Origin: Thalassomonas haliotis
GTDB taxonomy: Bacteria; Pseudomonadota; Gammaproteobacteria; Enterobacterales; Alteromonadaceae
DNA length: 64,000 nucleotides
Assembly: GCF_028657945.1 (NCBI RefSeq)
Contig: NZ_CP059693.1
Location: 248,001 to 312,000 of the forward strand
Reading direction: 5' to 3'
Below are positions 16,283-24,793 of the stretch, piece by piece. Both the position numbers and the translations under genes were made by a program. Position 1 is the first letter of the stretch, and each line of letters opens with the position of its first letter. The notes under the pieces are model-generated. The model was not told the origin of the DNA. It did not search any database and was given only the letters and a program-made list of their open reading frames with translations.

Positions 16283-17218
16283 TTACCCTTCTGTGTTAAT
16301 GCTTTCTGCGGCCTGGATAATCTGGTTTTTAAGCCATAAATGCGCCGGATCGAGATCGCTGCGCTGGTGCCAGATCAGGGAATAGACCACAGGCAAAGAC
16401 GGGCAGGGCATAGGCAGCTGGCGTAACGGCTTGTGGCTAAGGGCAAACTTGGCCCAGGTTGAAGAAGTGGTAAACACCAGATCGGAGCGGCTGCATAAGC
16501 TGCCGGCAGTATTAAAGTCGGGCACATTGATGGCAATATCCCGCTGTAACCCCTGCTTGGCGAGGTTTTTATCAAATACCGGCTGGCCGAGTTCATTGTC
16601 CCGCACATGGATATGACGGCAATTCAGGTAGGCATCCTGATCCCAGGGTTGGGATAAAGCCGGATGATTTTCCTGTACCAGGCATACCAGCTCATCACGG
16701 TATAGTTCCCTGATATTTAAGAGGTTACCTAAGTTCGGCGTCTGGCCGATATCATGGGGCAAGATCACAAAGTCCAGCTGCCCCTGGTTCAGTTGCTCCA
16801 GGCTGATATTGTCTTTAAACCAGGTATTTAATTTCATACCCGGCGCTTTGCTCAGTACTTTGCTGATAAAGGCGCCGGCGATAAATTCAAAGGCGCTTTC
16901 CTGCATCGATAAGCGGATACAGCCCTGGTAAGAGCGGAGATCAAATTCTTCAGGAGAAAACAGCTTGCCCATCGCCGACAGCGCCGAAGTTAATTTCGGC
17001 TCAAGCGCCAGGGCATAGGCGGTGGGAATAAGTCCGCGGGCAGAGCGGTGAAATAAAGGATCATTAAATAAATGGCGCAACTGGGCGAGGTTCTTACTGA
17101 CAGACGACTGGCTGAGGTTGAGCTGGTTGGCTGTTGCCGAGGCATTGCGCTCTTTGAGCAAGACCTGCAGGGTCACCAGTAAATTGATATTAACACGGGA
17201 CAGTTGGGAGGATTGCAA
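16283..17218 (-). CDS. LysR-type transcriptional regulator
   Basis: Protein of 311 residues. The N-terminal winged HTH spans about residues 8-66 (NASATANQLNLSQSSVSKNL, then AQLRHLFNDPLFHRSARGLI, the typical 'DPLFxRxxxGL' variant found in NodD/LeuO-like members). The remainder is the substrate-binding domain. It is divergent from the nucleoside transporter gene across 266 bp and convergent with the PhyH gene, so either may be its target. Confidence 0.88.
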   Translation of the reverse strand: MQSSQLSRVNINLLVTLQVLLKERNASATANQLNLSQSSVSKNLAQLRHLFNDPLFHRSARGLIPTAYALALEPKLTSALSAMGKLFSPEEFDLRSYQGCIRLSMQESAFEFIAGAFISKVLSKAPGMKLNTWFKDNISLEQLNQGQLDFVILPHDIGQTPNLGNLLNIRELYRDELVCLVQENHPALSQPWDQDAYLNCRHIHVRDNELGQPVFDKNLAKQGLQRDIAINVPDFNTAGSLCSRSDLVFTTSSTWAKFALSHKPLRQLPMPCPSLPVVYSLIWHQRSDLDPAHLWLKNQIIQAAESINTEG

Positions 17219-17484
17219 AGCTAGTTTTCACCTGGGTTGCCAAAAAGATAAAGTAATTTCCCGTTGCTAACTTAAGGGTTCTAAAAGCTGTAAAGCAAAG
17301 GGTCAGGCCGAGTTTAGCGATTATTGATCGCCGGTACAAATCTATTGCCGTGTTTAAACATTAGCGCTTGGTCTTAAGCTATGCGAAACTGCCCGGCTGT
17401 GTCCGAATAAAATAAATGCTGCGTAGCCGGTATGGATATGCCAAAGCGACTGTGTTGAACCAAGAATAAGAGTTGAGAAGTTTT

Positions 17485-18726
17485 ATGGAATTTCCCATGG
17501 GAATTTTAGGGATAGTGACCCTGATCATTTTGGCGGTATTAATGTCTGCCAAACGCGAAGCCATTAATGTGCGCACCGTGAGCTGGGCATTTTTTTTACA
17601 GGCGGGTTTTGCCGCTTTTGTGCTTTATCTGCCGTTTGGCCAGGAGCTGCTAAGCAGTATTTCTGCCGGGGTGCAATGGGTGATCGACAGCGGTCAGCAT
17701 GGTGTCGATTTTATTTTTGGCGCCCTGGTGGGGGAAAAAATGTTCGAGGTGTTCGGCAGCAGCGGCTTTATTTTTGCCCTGCGGGTATTGCCGATTATTA
17801 TTTTCTTCTCATCGTTGATTTCTGTGCTGTATTACTTAGGCATAATGCAGAAAATTATCCGGCTGCTCGGCGGTGGTTTGCAGAAGTTGCTTGGCATCAG
17901 CCGTCCGGAGGCGATGTCGGCCACGGCTAATATTTTTGTCGGCTTAACAGAAGCGCCGCTGGTGGTACGTCCCTTTATCGGCCATATGAGCCAGTCCCAG
18001 CTTTTTGCGGTCATGGTGGGGGGCACCGCCTCGGTGGCGGGCTCTGTGTTGGTGGGTTATGCCAGTTTAGGCATAGATCTGAAATACCTGGTGGCGGCGT
18101 CTTTTATGGCGGCGCCAGGTGGTTTATTGATGGCAAAAATTATCATGCCTGAAACCGGTAAGCCGATAGACTCTTTGGCCGGCATTAAAAATGATGATGA
18201 AAACCAGCCGGTAAATGTGATTGATGCTGCGGCCACAGGTGCGGCTGACGGCATGAAACTCGCTTTTAATGTCGGCGGTATGTTGCTGGCGTTTATCGGC
18301 CTGATTGCGCTAATGAACGGTGCGGTGGGCGGTATTGCCTCCTGGCTGGGCTTTAACGGCATTACCATAGAGATGTTGCTGGGATACCTGTTTGCACCGC
18401 TGGCCTTGCTGATAGGTGCGCCATGGGAAGAGGCATTACAGGCGGGCAGTTTTATCGGGCAAAAATTTATGGTCAATGAATTTGTTGCTTATATAGATTT
18501 TGTTCAGGCTAGAGAAACCTTATCCGAAAACAGCCAGGTGATTATTACCTTTGCCTTGTGCGGTTTTGCCAACTTGTCGGCGATTGCCATTTTATTGGGA
18601 GGCCTGGGGGCGATTGCGCCTGAGCGACGTCCGGATCTTGCCCGTTTAGGGTTAAAAGCCGTGATTGCCGGGTCTTTGTCTAACCTGATGAGTGCCAGCC
18701 TGGCCGGGGTGTTTTTGGCGTTATAA
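17485..18726 (+). CDS. Concentrative nucleoside transporter (CNT/NupC family)
   Basis: Inner-membrane protein of 413 residues with about ten hydrophobic segments. It shows GLTEAPLVVRPFIGHMSQSQ, then LFAVMVGGTASVAGSVLVGY, the CNT nucleoside-binding signature, and SEMxxG-type helices. Members import nucleosides with H+ or Na+. The start is ATG 17,485 behind GAGAAG rather than the upstream TTG at 17,473. An inverted repeat follows at 18,746. Confidence 0.93.
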   Translation: MEFPMGILGIVTLIILAVLMSAKREAINVRTVSWAFFLQAGFAAFVLYLPFGQELLSSISAGVQWVIDSGQHGVDFIFGALVGEKMFEVFGSSGFIFALRVLPIIIFFSSLISVLYYLGIMQKIIRLLGGGLQKLLGISRPEAMSATANIFVGLTEAPLVVRPFIGHMSQSQLFAVMVGGTASVAGSVLVGYASLGIDLKYLVAASFMAAPGGLLMAKIIMPETGKPIDSLAGIKNDDENQPVNVIDAAATGAADGMKLAFNVGGMLLAFIGLIALMNGAVGGIASWLGFNGITIEMLLGYLFAPLALLIGAPWEEALQAGSFIGQKFMVNEFVAYIDFVQARETLSENSQVIITFALCGFANLSAIAILLGGLGAIAPERRPDLARLGLKAVIAGSLSNLMSASLAGVFLAL

Positions 18727-18745
18727 AGGTGGTGAGAAAACGATA

Positions 18746-18777
18746 TAAGGTCAACTGTTATTTGAGAGCTGACCTTA
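18746..18777. terminator. Inverted repeat between convergent genes
   Basis: TAAGGTCA (18,746-18,753) pairs perfectly with TGACCTTA (18,770-18,777) around a 16-nt loop. It lies between the convergent CNT gene and the small peptide gene and could serve both as a terminator, though there is no strong T-run on either strand. Confidence 0.35.
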
Positions 18778-18822
18778 AAAGTTAGGTTAATACTTTAACT
18801 TATCTGCCGTTAAAGCTACCGG

Positions 18823-18975
18823 TTAACACATAAGAATGTTGGTAGGCTCTTCACAGTACCAGGTCCAGGGCCTGGTAGTATAACCGCCGCCAACCTGAGG
18901 CGTCATATTTTCAGGCAGTGCTTTTTTGTCGTCTGAAAGGTTTTTTAATTTTTTCTTGTTTAATTTAAGTTTCAT
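18823..18975 (-). CDS. Orphan RiPP/lanthipeptide-like precursor peptide
   Basis: Small gene encoding 50 residues. The leader begins MKLKLNKKKLKNLSDDK and ends at a Gly-Gly-Gly triplet at residues 30-32. That is the layout of 'KLxLNKKxLxxL...GG' natural-product precursors, in which a double-glycine site is cut by a bifunctional ABC exporter. The predicted core of 18 residues is Thr/Trp/Tyr-rich and holds two Cys, one of them terminal (YTTRPWTWYCEEPTNILMC includes the flanking Tyr). An AAGGA ribosome site lies 7 nt before this ATG; the in-frame ATG two codons upstream is too close to it. No modification enzyme or exporter is visible in the window. The call rests on leader architecture only. Confidence 0.6.
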   Translation of the reverse strand: MKLKLNKKKLKNLSDDKKALPENMTPQVGGGYTTRPWTWYCEEPTNILMC

Positions 18976-18981
18976 TGACAT

Positions 18982-19250
18982 ATCCTTATAATTTGTTGTT
19001 ATTTATACAGCACGTACTAACAAATTCTCGTCCTGTGGCTAACCAAACTACGTAAGCGATTGTTTAAAATCAAACCACAAATGTAACTACATGTAACAAA
19101 TGGAATATTATATATTTTTTAGCGGTTTTCCATTTGCTGGCTGATTGAAGAACACTTTCTCTGATTTTGACAGTGCCGGAGCATTACTGCTCCGGATTAA
19201 CAATTACGGTTTTGTGGGTGTGCTTGTTAGCTGGCATCAAGAGTTATTGA
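18982..19250. other. Upstream region of the peptide gene, with a hairpin
   Basis: AT-rich stretch without a gene. It holds a perfect 8-bp hairpin, CCGGAGCA/TGCTCCGG at 19,176-19,195 with a TTAC loop, close to the end of the lipase gene. It could end lipase transcription, in which case the peptide gene would have its own promoter in the AT-rich part. Confidence 0.4.
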
Positions 19251-20408
19251 TTAGTTAATGCTATCCAAAGCCTGGCGGGCGATACGGTACAAGGCATTTA
19301 CGGTAATAGAAAATACCCAGCGAATAAACGCAAAGCTAAGTTCGGTTATCTTTACACTGGCTTTACCGGCAAATACCAGCATATGGCCGAGCAGACCCGT
19401 AGTTTGTACCGCAAACTTTGCCGAGGCTTGAGCCACTTCGGTGAGTGTCCTGGCCAGCATATCGTAAAAAGTCAGACCAAGGCTGAAGCTTGCCTGGGCT
19501 GCTACTGCGGCATAATAACCTGAGTCTTTTAATAAAGTGATCAGGGCGGCACTGATGCGCTCACTCCAGTGGGGGGAGAAAAAAGCCTGGTAGCGGTTTT
19601 CATATTGTAGCCGGACCGCCTGGGATAACCGCTGATCTGAGATTTTCTGTAATTTGGCGAAATCATCATATGCTCCGTCGGTATTGACATAGCCGGGGTT
19701 GTTGCCAGTCATAGAGTGGGCATCTATGCTCATGCCTACACCTGCGTTTAATCTGTATTCAGTACCGGCATGGGTAAATGGCCACAACGGAACGCTCGGT
19801 ACAGGGTCTGCACCATGAGTGCAGCGATAAATCTTTTCAATATTGGCATTGGTTTTTATGGAAAATCCATCCATCCCTACCCTGGGGGCGCCAAAAGTAT
19901 AGAGTTGTACCTCTCGGCCATATTCGTTTCTGGCCCAATTGGCGGTCAGGGTGGCTAAGGCACCTCCCAGGCTATGGCCTACGCAGTGCAGTACTCCTTT
20001 GCGATTTTTATCCAGATATTGCTGAAATGCCGGACGCATAGAGTTAAAAGCTTTGTTAAAACCGGCATGTGCCATTGAGCCATTAGCACTGCCGCTAAGG
20101 CCGATATTAGCATTGGTTAACCAGTCGCGTCCCGAGGTAAATTCAGTGCCGCGAATGGCTATTATATGCTGGCCTTTATAATCTGGGCTTTTACCCTGGC
20201 CCATGACCGCAAAGCCGGTACTGCGGTTAAATAAGTGGGAAAAGAATCCGCCGCTGACTCCCTGTACCGGGCCATCTGATAAGTTAAAATCAAAGTTGCT
20301 TCTGAGTATTGCCGGTATACCATTAATATTTGGTGCTGTGTTTACTGTACGAAAACGATAAGCAAAATTTGCCAGTTCAGCGGCTATTTTGGGTGATAAT
20401 AATGACAT
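19251..20408 (-). CDS. Class 3 lipase family protein, possible secreted effector
   Basis: Protein of 385 residues. The alpha/beta-hydrolase core matches lipase class 3: IIAIRGTEF with oxyanion region, the nucleophile elbow GHSLGGALATL (Ser at about 149), an Asp in HGADPVPSVPLWPF and a late His. There is no signal peptide. The C-terminal 120 residues are unusual, with long hydrophobic/amphipathic helices (FYDMLARTLTEVAQASAKFA, then LLGHMLVFAGKASVKI) that could insert in membranes. It lies 24 bp after a DUF6795-like gene. Leaderless lipases of this kind with small partner genes occur as type VI secretion effectors; that role is inferred. Confidence 0.8.
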   Translation of the reverse strand: MSLLSPKIAAELANFAYRFRTVNTAPNINGIPAILRSNFDFNLSDGPVQGVSGGFFSHLFNRSTGFAVMGQGKSPDYKGQHIIAIRGTEFTSGRDWLTNANIGLSGSANGSMAHAGFNKAFNSMRPAFQQYLDKNRKGVLHCVGHSLGGALATLTANWARNEYGREVQLYTFGAPRVGMDGFSIKTNANIEKIYRCTHGADPVPSVPLWPFTHAGTEYRLNAGVGMSIDAHSMTGNNPGYVNTDGAYDDFAKLQKISDQRLSQAVRLQYENRYQAFFSPHWSERISAALITLLKDSGYYAAVAAQASFSLGLTFYDMLARTLTEVAQASAKFAVQTTGLLGHMLVFAGKASVKITELSFAFIRWVFSITVNALYRIARQALDSIN

Positions 20409-20432
20409 AATAAGTTCCTTTTATTATATGAG

Positions 20433-21056
20433 TTAGTCTTTATCTGTATGCACGTGATATACAGAGAAATCAGTATCCCACTGACAATTTGTTACTGCAT
20501 AATGTGGCCGCTGTGGATTTTTATCATTAGTAAATTCAAAACTAACGGTTGGTGAGCTTAAATCGCAATTCAAAGAGGATAACTTACGACTGTAAGCGGC
20601 ATTCGGTTTGTATCCTTCCAAACTGGAATTCCAAATGGTGTGTTTTTCATTGTTAAATTCAATGTAGATAATTTGTAGAGTATTATGTTCCACCATAAAA
20701 TTACCGGGCATTTTAGAGCGAATATTAACTTCCGGTAGAGAAAACCGTCCTGTTTCATCTGTTATGGCGTGATCAAACCTTTCTTTTCGATCAACATAAT
20801 TCAAATAACGTATGACTTTTTCACCTGCTAAAGGCTTGCCTTGGTTAAGTATCTGGCCTTTTACTTCCGGGCATAAATGCACATCATACTTTTTGAAAAA
20901 TCCAAACATATCCGCCATTCCTTCTGTTGGAAATATCACAGTAAACAAGGTGAGCAGTAACAAAAGCAGGCAAGCAACCAGAGGAAAGGTTAGCTTGTTT
21001 TTCTTGCTATTGCTGTTGTTATTTTTACCGGTAGTAAAAGAGGTGCTCATATTCAT
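20433..21056 (-). CDS. DUF6795-like membrane-anchored protein, putative lipase partner
   Basis: Protein of 207 residues: a polar N-terminus, one membrane segment at about 24-44, then MADMFGFFKKYDVHLCPEVK and a carboxypeptidase-regulatory-like beta domain (GKPLAGEKVIRYLNYVD, then TDETGRFSLPEV). This pattern matches proteins annotated as DUF6795, as far as I recall. It is directly upstream of the lipase and probably co-transcribed. A membrane-anchored periplasmic domain beside a lipase suggests a binding or immunity partner; that is inference. A damaged second copy lies upstream. Confidence 0.65.
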   Translation of the reverse strand: MNMSTSFTTGKNNNSNSKKNKLTFPLVACLLLLLLTLFTVIFPTEGMADMFGFFKKYDVHLCPEVKGQILNQGKPLAGEKVIRYLNYVDRKERFDHAITDETGRFSLPEVNIRSKMPGNFMVEHNTLQIIYIEFNNEKHTIWNSSLEGYKPNAAYSRKLSSLNCDLSSPTVSFEFTNDKNPQRPHYAVTNCQWDTDFSVYHVHTDKD

Positions 21057-21218
21057 CCATGACCATGAGAAAAATAGTATTGTAATGTGTTGGTGATATT
21101 TTGGCCAGTCGTTTGCTCTGGAAATTAACCGTAGTTTTTTCTGCTGTTCAAGTGATTAATAAATTATAATGAGTAAACTCAAAATGGACCAAGGGTGACG
21201 TTAAGCCGCCGTTTAAAG

Positions 21219-21471
21219 ATGCTCTTTGTTATCGATATAGCTCAGGCTGTGGAAAACTTCGATTCCGGCTACTGTTTTCCTTCTTTGAGTGCTGCCCCTT
21301 TATTTGAGGGCATAAATGCCCCTCGTATTTTTTGAAAAATCCAAACATATCCGCCATTCCTTTGGTTAAGGCCGTGATTGAGGGCATCAGGAATAAAAGC
21401 AAACTTCCTTTTAAGGCAAATCTTAACTTGGTTTTATGCTTGTTTTTGTTGTTATCAAAGCCTGTGCTCAT
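21219..21471 (-). pseudogene. Frameshifted, truncated second copy of the DUF6795-like gene
   Basis: The frame starting at 21,471 encodes a close relative of the preceding gene's N-terminus, including MADMFGFFKKYEGHLCPQIK. It then shifts out of frame near 21,290. Another frame continues the homology as GIEVFHSLSYIDNKE, matching GEKVIRYLNYVDRKE of the intact copy. Similarity stops near 21,219 and the C-terminal two thirds are missing. The DNA just upstream of both starts is also similar, so this is a tandem duplication now decaying. Confidence 0.7.
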
Positions 21472-21534
21472 ATTCGTTCTTGTCTATGAGAAAACTGTCA
21501 TGCCCTGATGGTATTTTAGCTGTTTTTAACTGAT

Positions 21535-21571
21535 TGTTTCCGGCGGCTTATTCGTTGAACCGCCGGAAACA
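21535..21571 (-). terminator. Terminator-like hairpin after the amidohydrolase gene
   Basis: A perfect 12-bp stem, TGTTTCCGGCGG (21,535-21,546) with CCGCCGGAAACA (21,560-21,571), around a 13-nt loop. It lies 16 bp beyond the amidohydrolase stop. No long T-run follows, so it may be Rho-assisted. Confidence 0.5.
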
Positions 21572-21587
21572 GGTCAGTCAGAGCATG

Positions 21588-23582
21588 TTAGTGAAAAGCA
21601 CTGAAAGGTTTAATACCTATGGCCTGGTGCAGCTCATTCGGTTTATATAATTTCTCTCCCTTAAACACCAGGGCAACCTTACGGATATCGCTGATGTTTT
21701 CCAGCGGATTGCCTTCAACCAAGATAAGATCTGCTGTCTGACCCGGGGCAATAGTACCTACATTTTCCTGACCGGCAATGCGGGCGGAATTTACCGTGGC
21801 AATTTTTAATACCTCTTCATTGCTGATGCCTGCCTGCGCATATAACTCCAGTTCGCGGTGCAGGGTGAAGCCTTCGAGGGCATCGGTTCCCGGAACCAGG
21901 CGGACACCGGCATCATGCAGTTTTTTGATCATATTAAGCAATGCCCGGAACGAGCGTTTGTAGGCGGCTTCATTGTCGGCGTTGATATCGAGATCGGCTG
22001 AAAGAAAGCTGCGTCTGATATCGGCTGGCATATGCTCTGCTATGGCCCGGTAGCTGGGGTCAATTTCCCCGGCTTTATTTAAAAACATGCCTTCGAAAAT
22101 AGTGACTGTGGGATCTACTATGACATCTTCTTTTTTCAGCAGGGCAATAAAGTCATTTACTTCTTTTGAGTCCAGATCCAGATCTCCGGCCTTATCCCCT
22201 ACTAAGGTAAATCGCAGCGGGGTCCGGGTGTCTGAGTCTTTGTCTGCCAGGAAGTTTAAAAACAGCATATTGATATGCTGAATTTCATCGAAGCCGTCTT
22301 TTACCGCCTGTTCCGTGGTCATAAAGGATGGGATATGGCCGCTGAGCTTCATGTTGTTTTTATGGACTCTTTTTGCCAGCTCAGGAACCCATTCCGGGTT
22401 AATGGAGCTGTAGATTTTGATCTGCTGATAGCCGCGTTCGCCATACCAGTCGATATATTCAAGCGCCTGTTCCAGGTTAGTAGCAAGCTTGCCGGTGGGG
22501 GCGGAATAGGGGCTTTGCTGGTCTATAAAGCCAGCCCGGTAGACGGTCGGGCCGATAGCGGCATTTTTATTAAACAGTTTAGTGGCTTCCATCAGCTGGT
22601 CATGGTCGTTGGCCAGATCCCTGGCGCTGGTAATTCCGGCGGCAATATTTAAATAACCAGCCTGAAGCGAGAGATGGCTGTGCATATCCCATAAACCCGG
22701 CATCAGGCTATAGCCTTTACCGTCTATGGTTTTTGCGGCCTTAACCCCGGCTTGTTTGCCGATAGCGATGATCTTGCCGTTTTCAATGGCTACCTGGGTA
22801 TTCTTGATCAGGCCGGCGTCTGTGGCGGTAAAAACATTAATATTTTTGATTAAGGTGACCCCGGTAAGGTCTTCACCAAATTTTCCGGCTTGCTGGCGGA
22901 AATAATTGTCTTCGGCGGCTTCCTGCAGCTCTTTTAATTTATCCAGGTTTTCACCCCAGCCTTGCGGCACCATACCCATCCAGCCGAAACTGAAGCCGAA
23001 CAACTGGTAGTTATCGTCAAACCAGCCATAAGTGGGGCTAAAGCCAAAGCCTTTAATGGCCAACAGGTTTACTGTTTTTGTTTGTTCGCCAAGAGATACC
23101 CGGGTGCTGGTAATTTTTTCGAAACTGGCGCTGCCGGAAGGTAACATTTGGATTGCTTGGTTTTTGTTGGCGGCTATGGCTTTAACCAGTAATTCATAAA
23201 AATACAAGGTGCCGCCGGCGGCGCTATAAAAAGCCCGGTCTTTTATTATTTGAGAGCCGGCTTCCAGGGTATTTTGCCATTGGGCGACATTGCCCTTAAG
23301 GGTGAATTTTTCGTCCGTTTTTGCTCCCATATAGGCATGGCCGGTGACAATTTGTTTGCTGATAATGCCCTGGTCGTTTAGCCAGATTTCATCCCGCAGT
23401 TTCGGACCGCGGCCCCGGTCGTTAAATTCAAAGGTGGTAACGGTATGTTTGTCATCGATATAGGTGACTTCCATAGAACCGGACTTCTCACCCGAGGTAA
23501 GCCAGTCGTATTTCATTACCTGCTGCGCCTGTGATATCAGGGGCAGTATTAAAAGTATCAGGAAAAGGAATTGTGGTCGCAT
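21588..23582 (-). CDS. Secreted amidohydrolase family protein
   Basis: Protein of 664 residues with a Sec signal peptide (residues 1-19, ending SQAQ). Residues about 20-235 form an N-terminal region of unknown fold. The amidohydrolase domain follows: PGLWDMHSHLS gives metal ligands His301 and His303, with later KLSGHIP, EIQHINM and PGTDALEG supplying the remaining His and Asp. The C-terminal IAPGQTADLILVEGNPLENI is the usual composite-domain ending. Relatives are imidazolonepropionase- or prolidase-like. Substrate unknown; a periplasmic site is expected. Confidence 0.85.
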   Translation of the reverse strand: MRPQFLFLILLILPLISQAQQVMKYDWLTSGEKSGSMEVTYIDDKHTVTTFEFNDRGRGPKLRDEIWLNDQGIISKQIVTGHAYMGAKTDEKFTLKGNVAQWQNTLEAGSQIIKDRAFYSAAGGTLYFYELLVKAIAANKNQAIQMLPSGSASFEKITSTRVSLGEQTKTVNLLAIKGFGFSPTYGWFDDNYQLFGFSFGWMGMVPQGWGENLDKLKELQEAAEDNYFRQQAGKFGEDLTGVTLIKNINVFTATDAGLIKNTQVAIENGKIIAIGKQAGVKAAKTIDGKGYSLMPGLWDMHSHLSLQAGYLNIAAGITSARDLANDHDQLMEATKLFNKNAAIGPTVYRAGFIDQQSPYSAPTGKLATNLEQALEYIDWYGERGYQQIKIYSSINPEWVPELAKRVHKNNMKLSGHIPSFMTTEQAVKDGFDEIQHINMLFLNFLADKDSDTRTPLRFTLVGDKAGDLDLDSKEVNDFIALLKKEDVIVDPTVTIFEGMFLNKAGEIDPSYRAIAEHMPADIRRSFLSADLDINADNEAAYKRSFRALLNMIKKLHDAGVRLVPGTDALEGFTLHRELELYAQAGISNEEVLKIATVNSARIAGQENVGTIAPGQTADLILVEGNPLENISDIRKVALVFKGEKLYKPNELHQAIGIKPFSAFH

Positions 23583-23747
23583 GATAGATCCATTTTATTG
23601 TTATTGCTTGAGTGCCTGCTTGCCCCGGTAGTTAGTTGCGGCAAGTCAGGCGGCTCGATGAGCAATACTTGCTCATTGCGGGCAGCTTCCCATGTATTGC
23701 TTTTTATTTCAATGGATTATCAATTAATAATGGCTGGGGGGGATTCC

Positions 23748-24716
23748 CTAGATAAGGTGAGTTCTTGGTATGCAAATCTCCTGACGTAACAAGCGGCGGC
23801 CTTGTTTCAAGGCATTTTTCATTGAAGGCATATTGTCCCGGTTAATAAAGCCAAGGAATAAGTCGAATTCGTTAAGCTTTTCTTTGATGAACAGGCGCTG
23901 TATTGGCGAGGCATAACCTAATCCCCGGTATTGCCCGGCAATAAAAATATCGCTGAACAGCAGGCCGTTATAACTTAGCTCCGAGGACGTTTCTCCCATA
24001 ATCATGCCGAGCGGTTTATTGCCTAATATGGCGCAGGCGCACAGGTTATTTTCTATCGCTTCTTCGATATCCTCTTTTTCTGAAATAGGTACTATGGCTT
24101 TCATTTTTGGCTGTTCAGCCAGAAATTTGTTGTATTCCTGCTGGTACCAGGGCCAGTCTTGTTCAAGGTTAAAGGGGCGTAAGCAGATGTTGGTCTCTGT
24201 ATTGAGTATCAACTGGTTTTGCTCTGCGGCAACAAAACTGTCGCAGGGCAAGGTGCCGGGCAGGGCAAGTAATTGTTTTTCGGCTTTTGAATCCGGGCGG
24301 GTCCAGACGGCAATATATTTAGCCTGGCACCAGGAAAAGGCCCTGCATATTGCTGGGGTGATTTCTTTGAGTATTGTGAGATCTAAAGTGAGGTTGCTGA
24401 ATATCTCGATCAGGGTTTCATCGGCTTCGTTGCGGCAAACGTGGGCGACAAATAATTGTCCGTCATCCTGTTCAAAAACTTGTGGCATCAGGGCTTGGTC
24501 CGTGACCGAATCACTGAGTTTTCTGCGTTTTCTCACTTCGCTCAGGCTTTGGGGGTCATTGCCTTCAGTTAAAGCCCAAAGATCTTCTATCTCATTTTTC
24601 AGGGCATTATTGAGGTCTATTTCCTGTAAATCATCCAGGTAATAAGTGTTTAAAACACCTTGAGCTATTTTTTCTAAGGTGTCAGGCTTAATCTCTTTGA
24701 GGGGATAGTGCTTCAT
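23748..24716 (-). CDS. GNAT-family acetyltransferase-like protein
   Basis: Protein of 322 residues. The C-terminal third resembles a GNAT fold: KPLGMIMGETSSELSYNGLL, then SDIFIAGQYRGLGYASPIQR with a Q/R-x-x-G-x-G-like acetyl-CoA loop, and GFINRDNMPSMKNALKQGRR, the conserved Asn-x-x-Ser/Ala helix. The first 200 residues are not recognised and might be a second, degenerate GNAT domain. Substrate unknown. Confidence 0.65.
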   Translation of the reverse strand: MKHYPLKEIKPDTLEKIAQGVLNTYYLDDLQEIDLNNALKNEIEDLWALTEGNDPQSLSEVRKRRKLSDSVTDQALMPQVFEQDDGQLFVAHVCRNEADETLIEIFSNLTLDLTILKEITPAICRAFSWCQAKYIAVWTRPDSKAEKQLLALPGTLPCDSFVAAEQNQLILNTETNICLRPFNLEQDWPWYQQEYNKFLAEQPKMKAIVPISEKEDIEEAIENNLCACAILGNKPLGMIMGETSSELSYNGLLFSDIFIAGQYRGLGYASPIQRLFIKEKLNEFDLFLGFINRDNMPSMKNALKQGRRLLRQEICIPRTHLI

Positions 24717-24793
24717 TCGTTATCTTATGTTACTTGTCTTGATAACGACTTGGTGTTTCAGGGGAAATGAATCAAGTTTGCTTATGTAACAAA

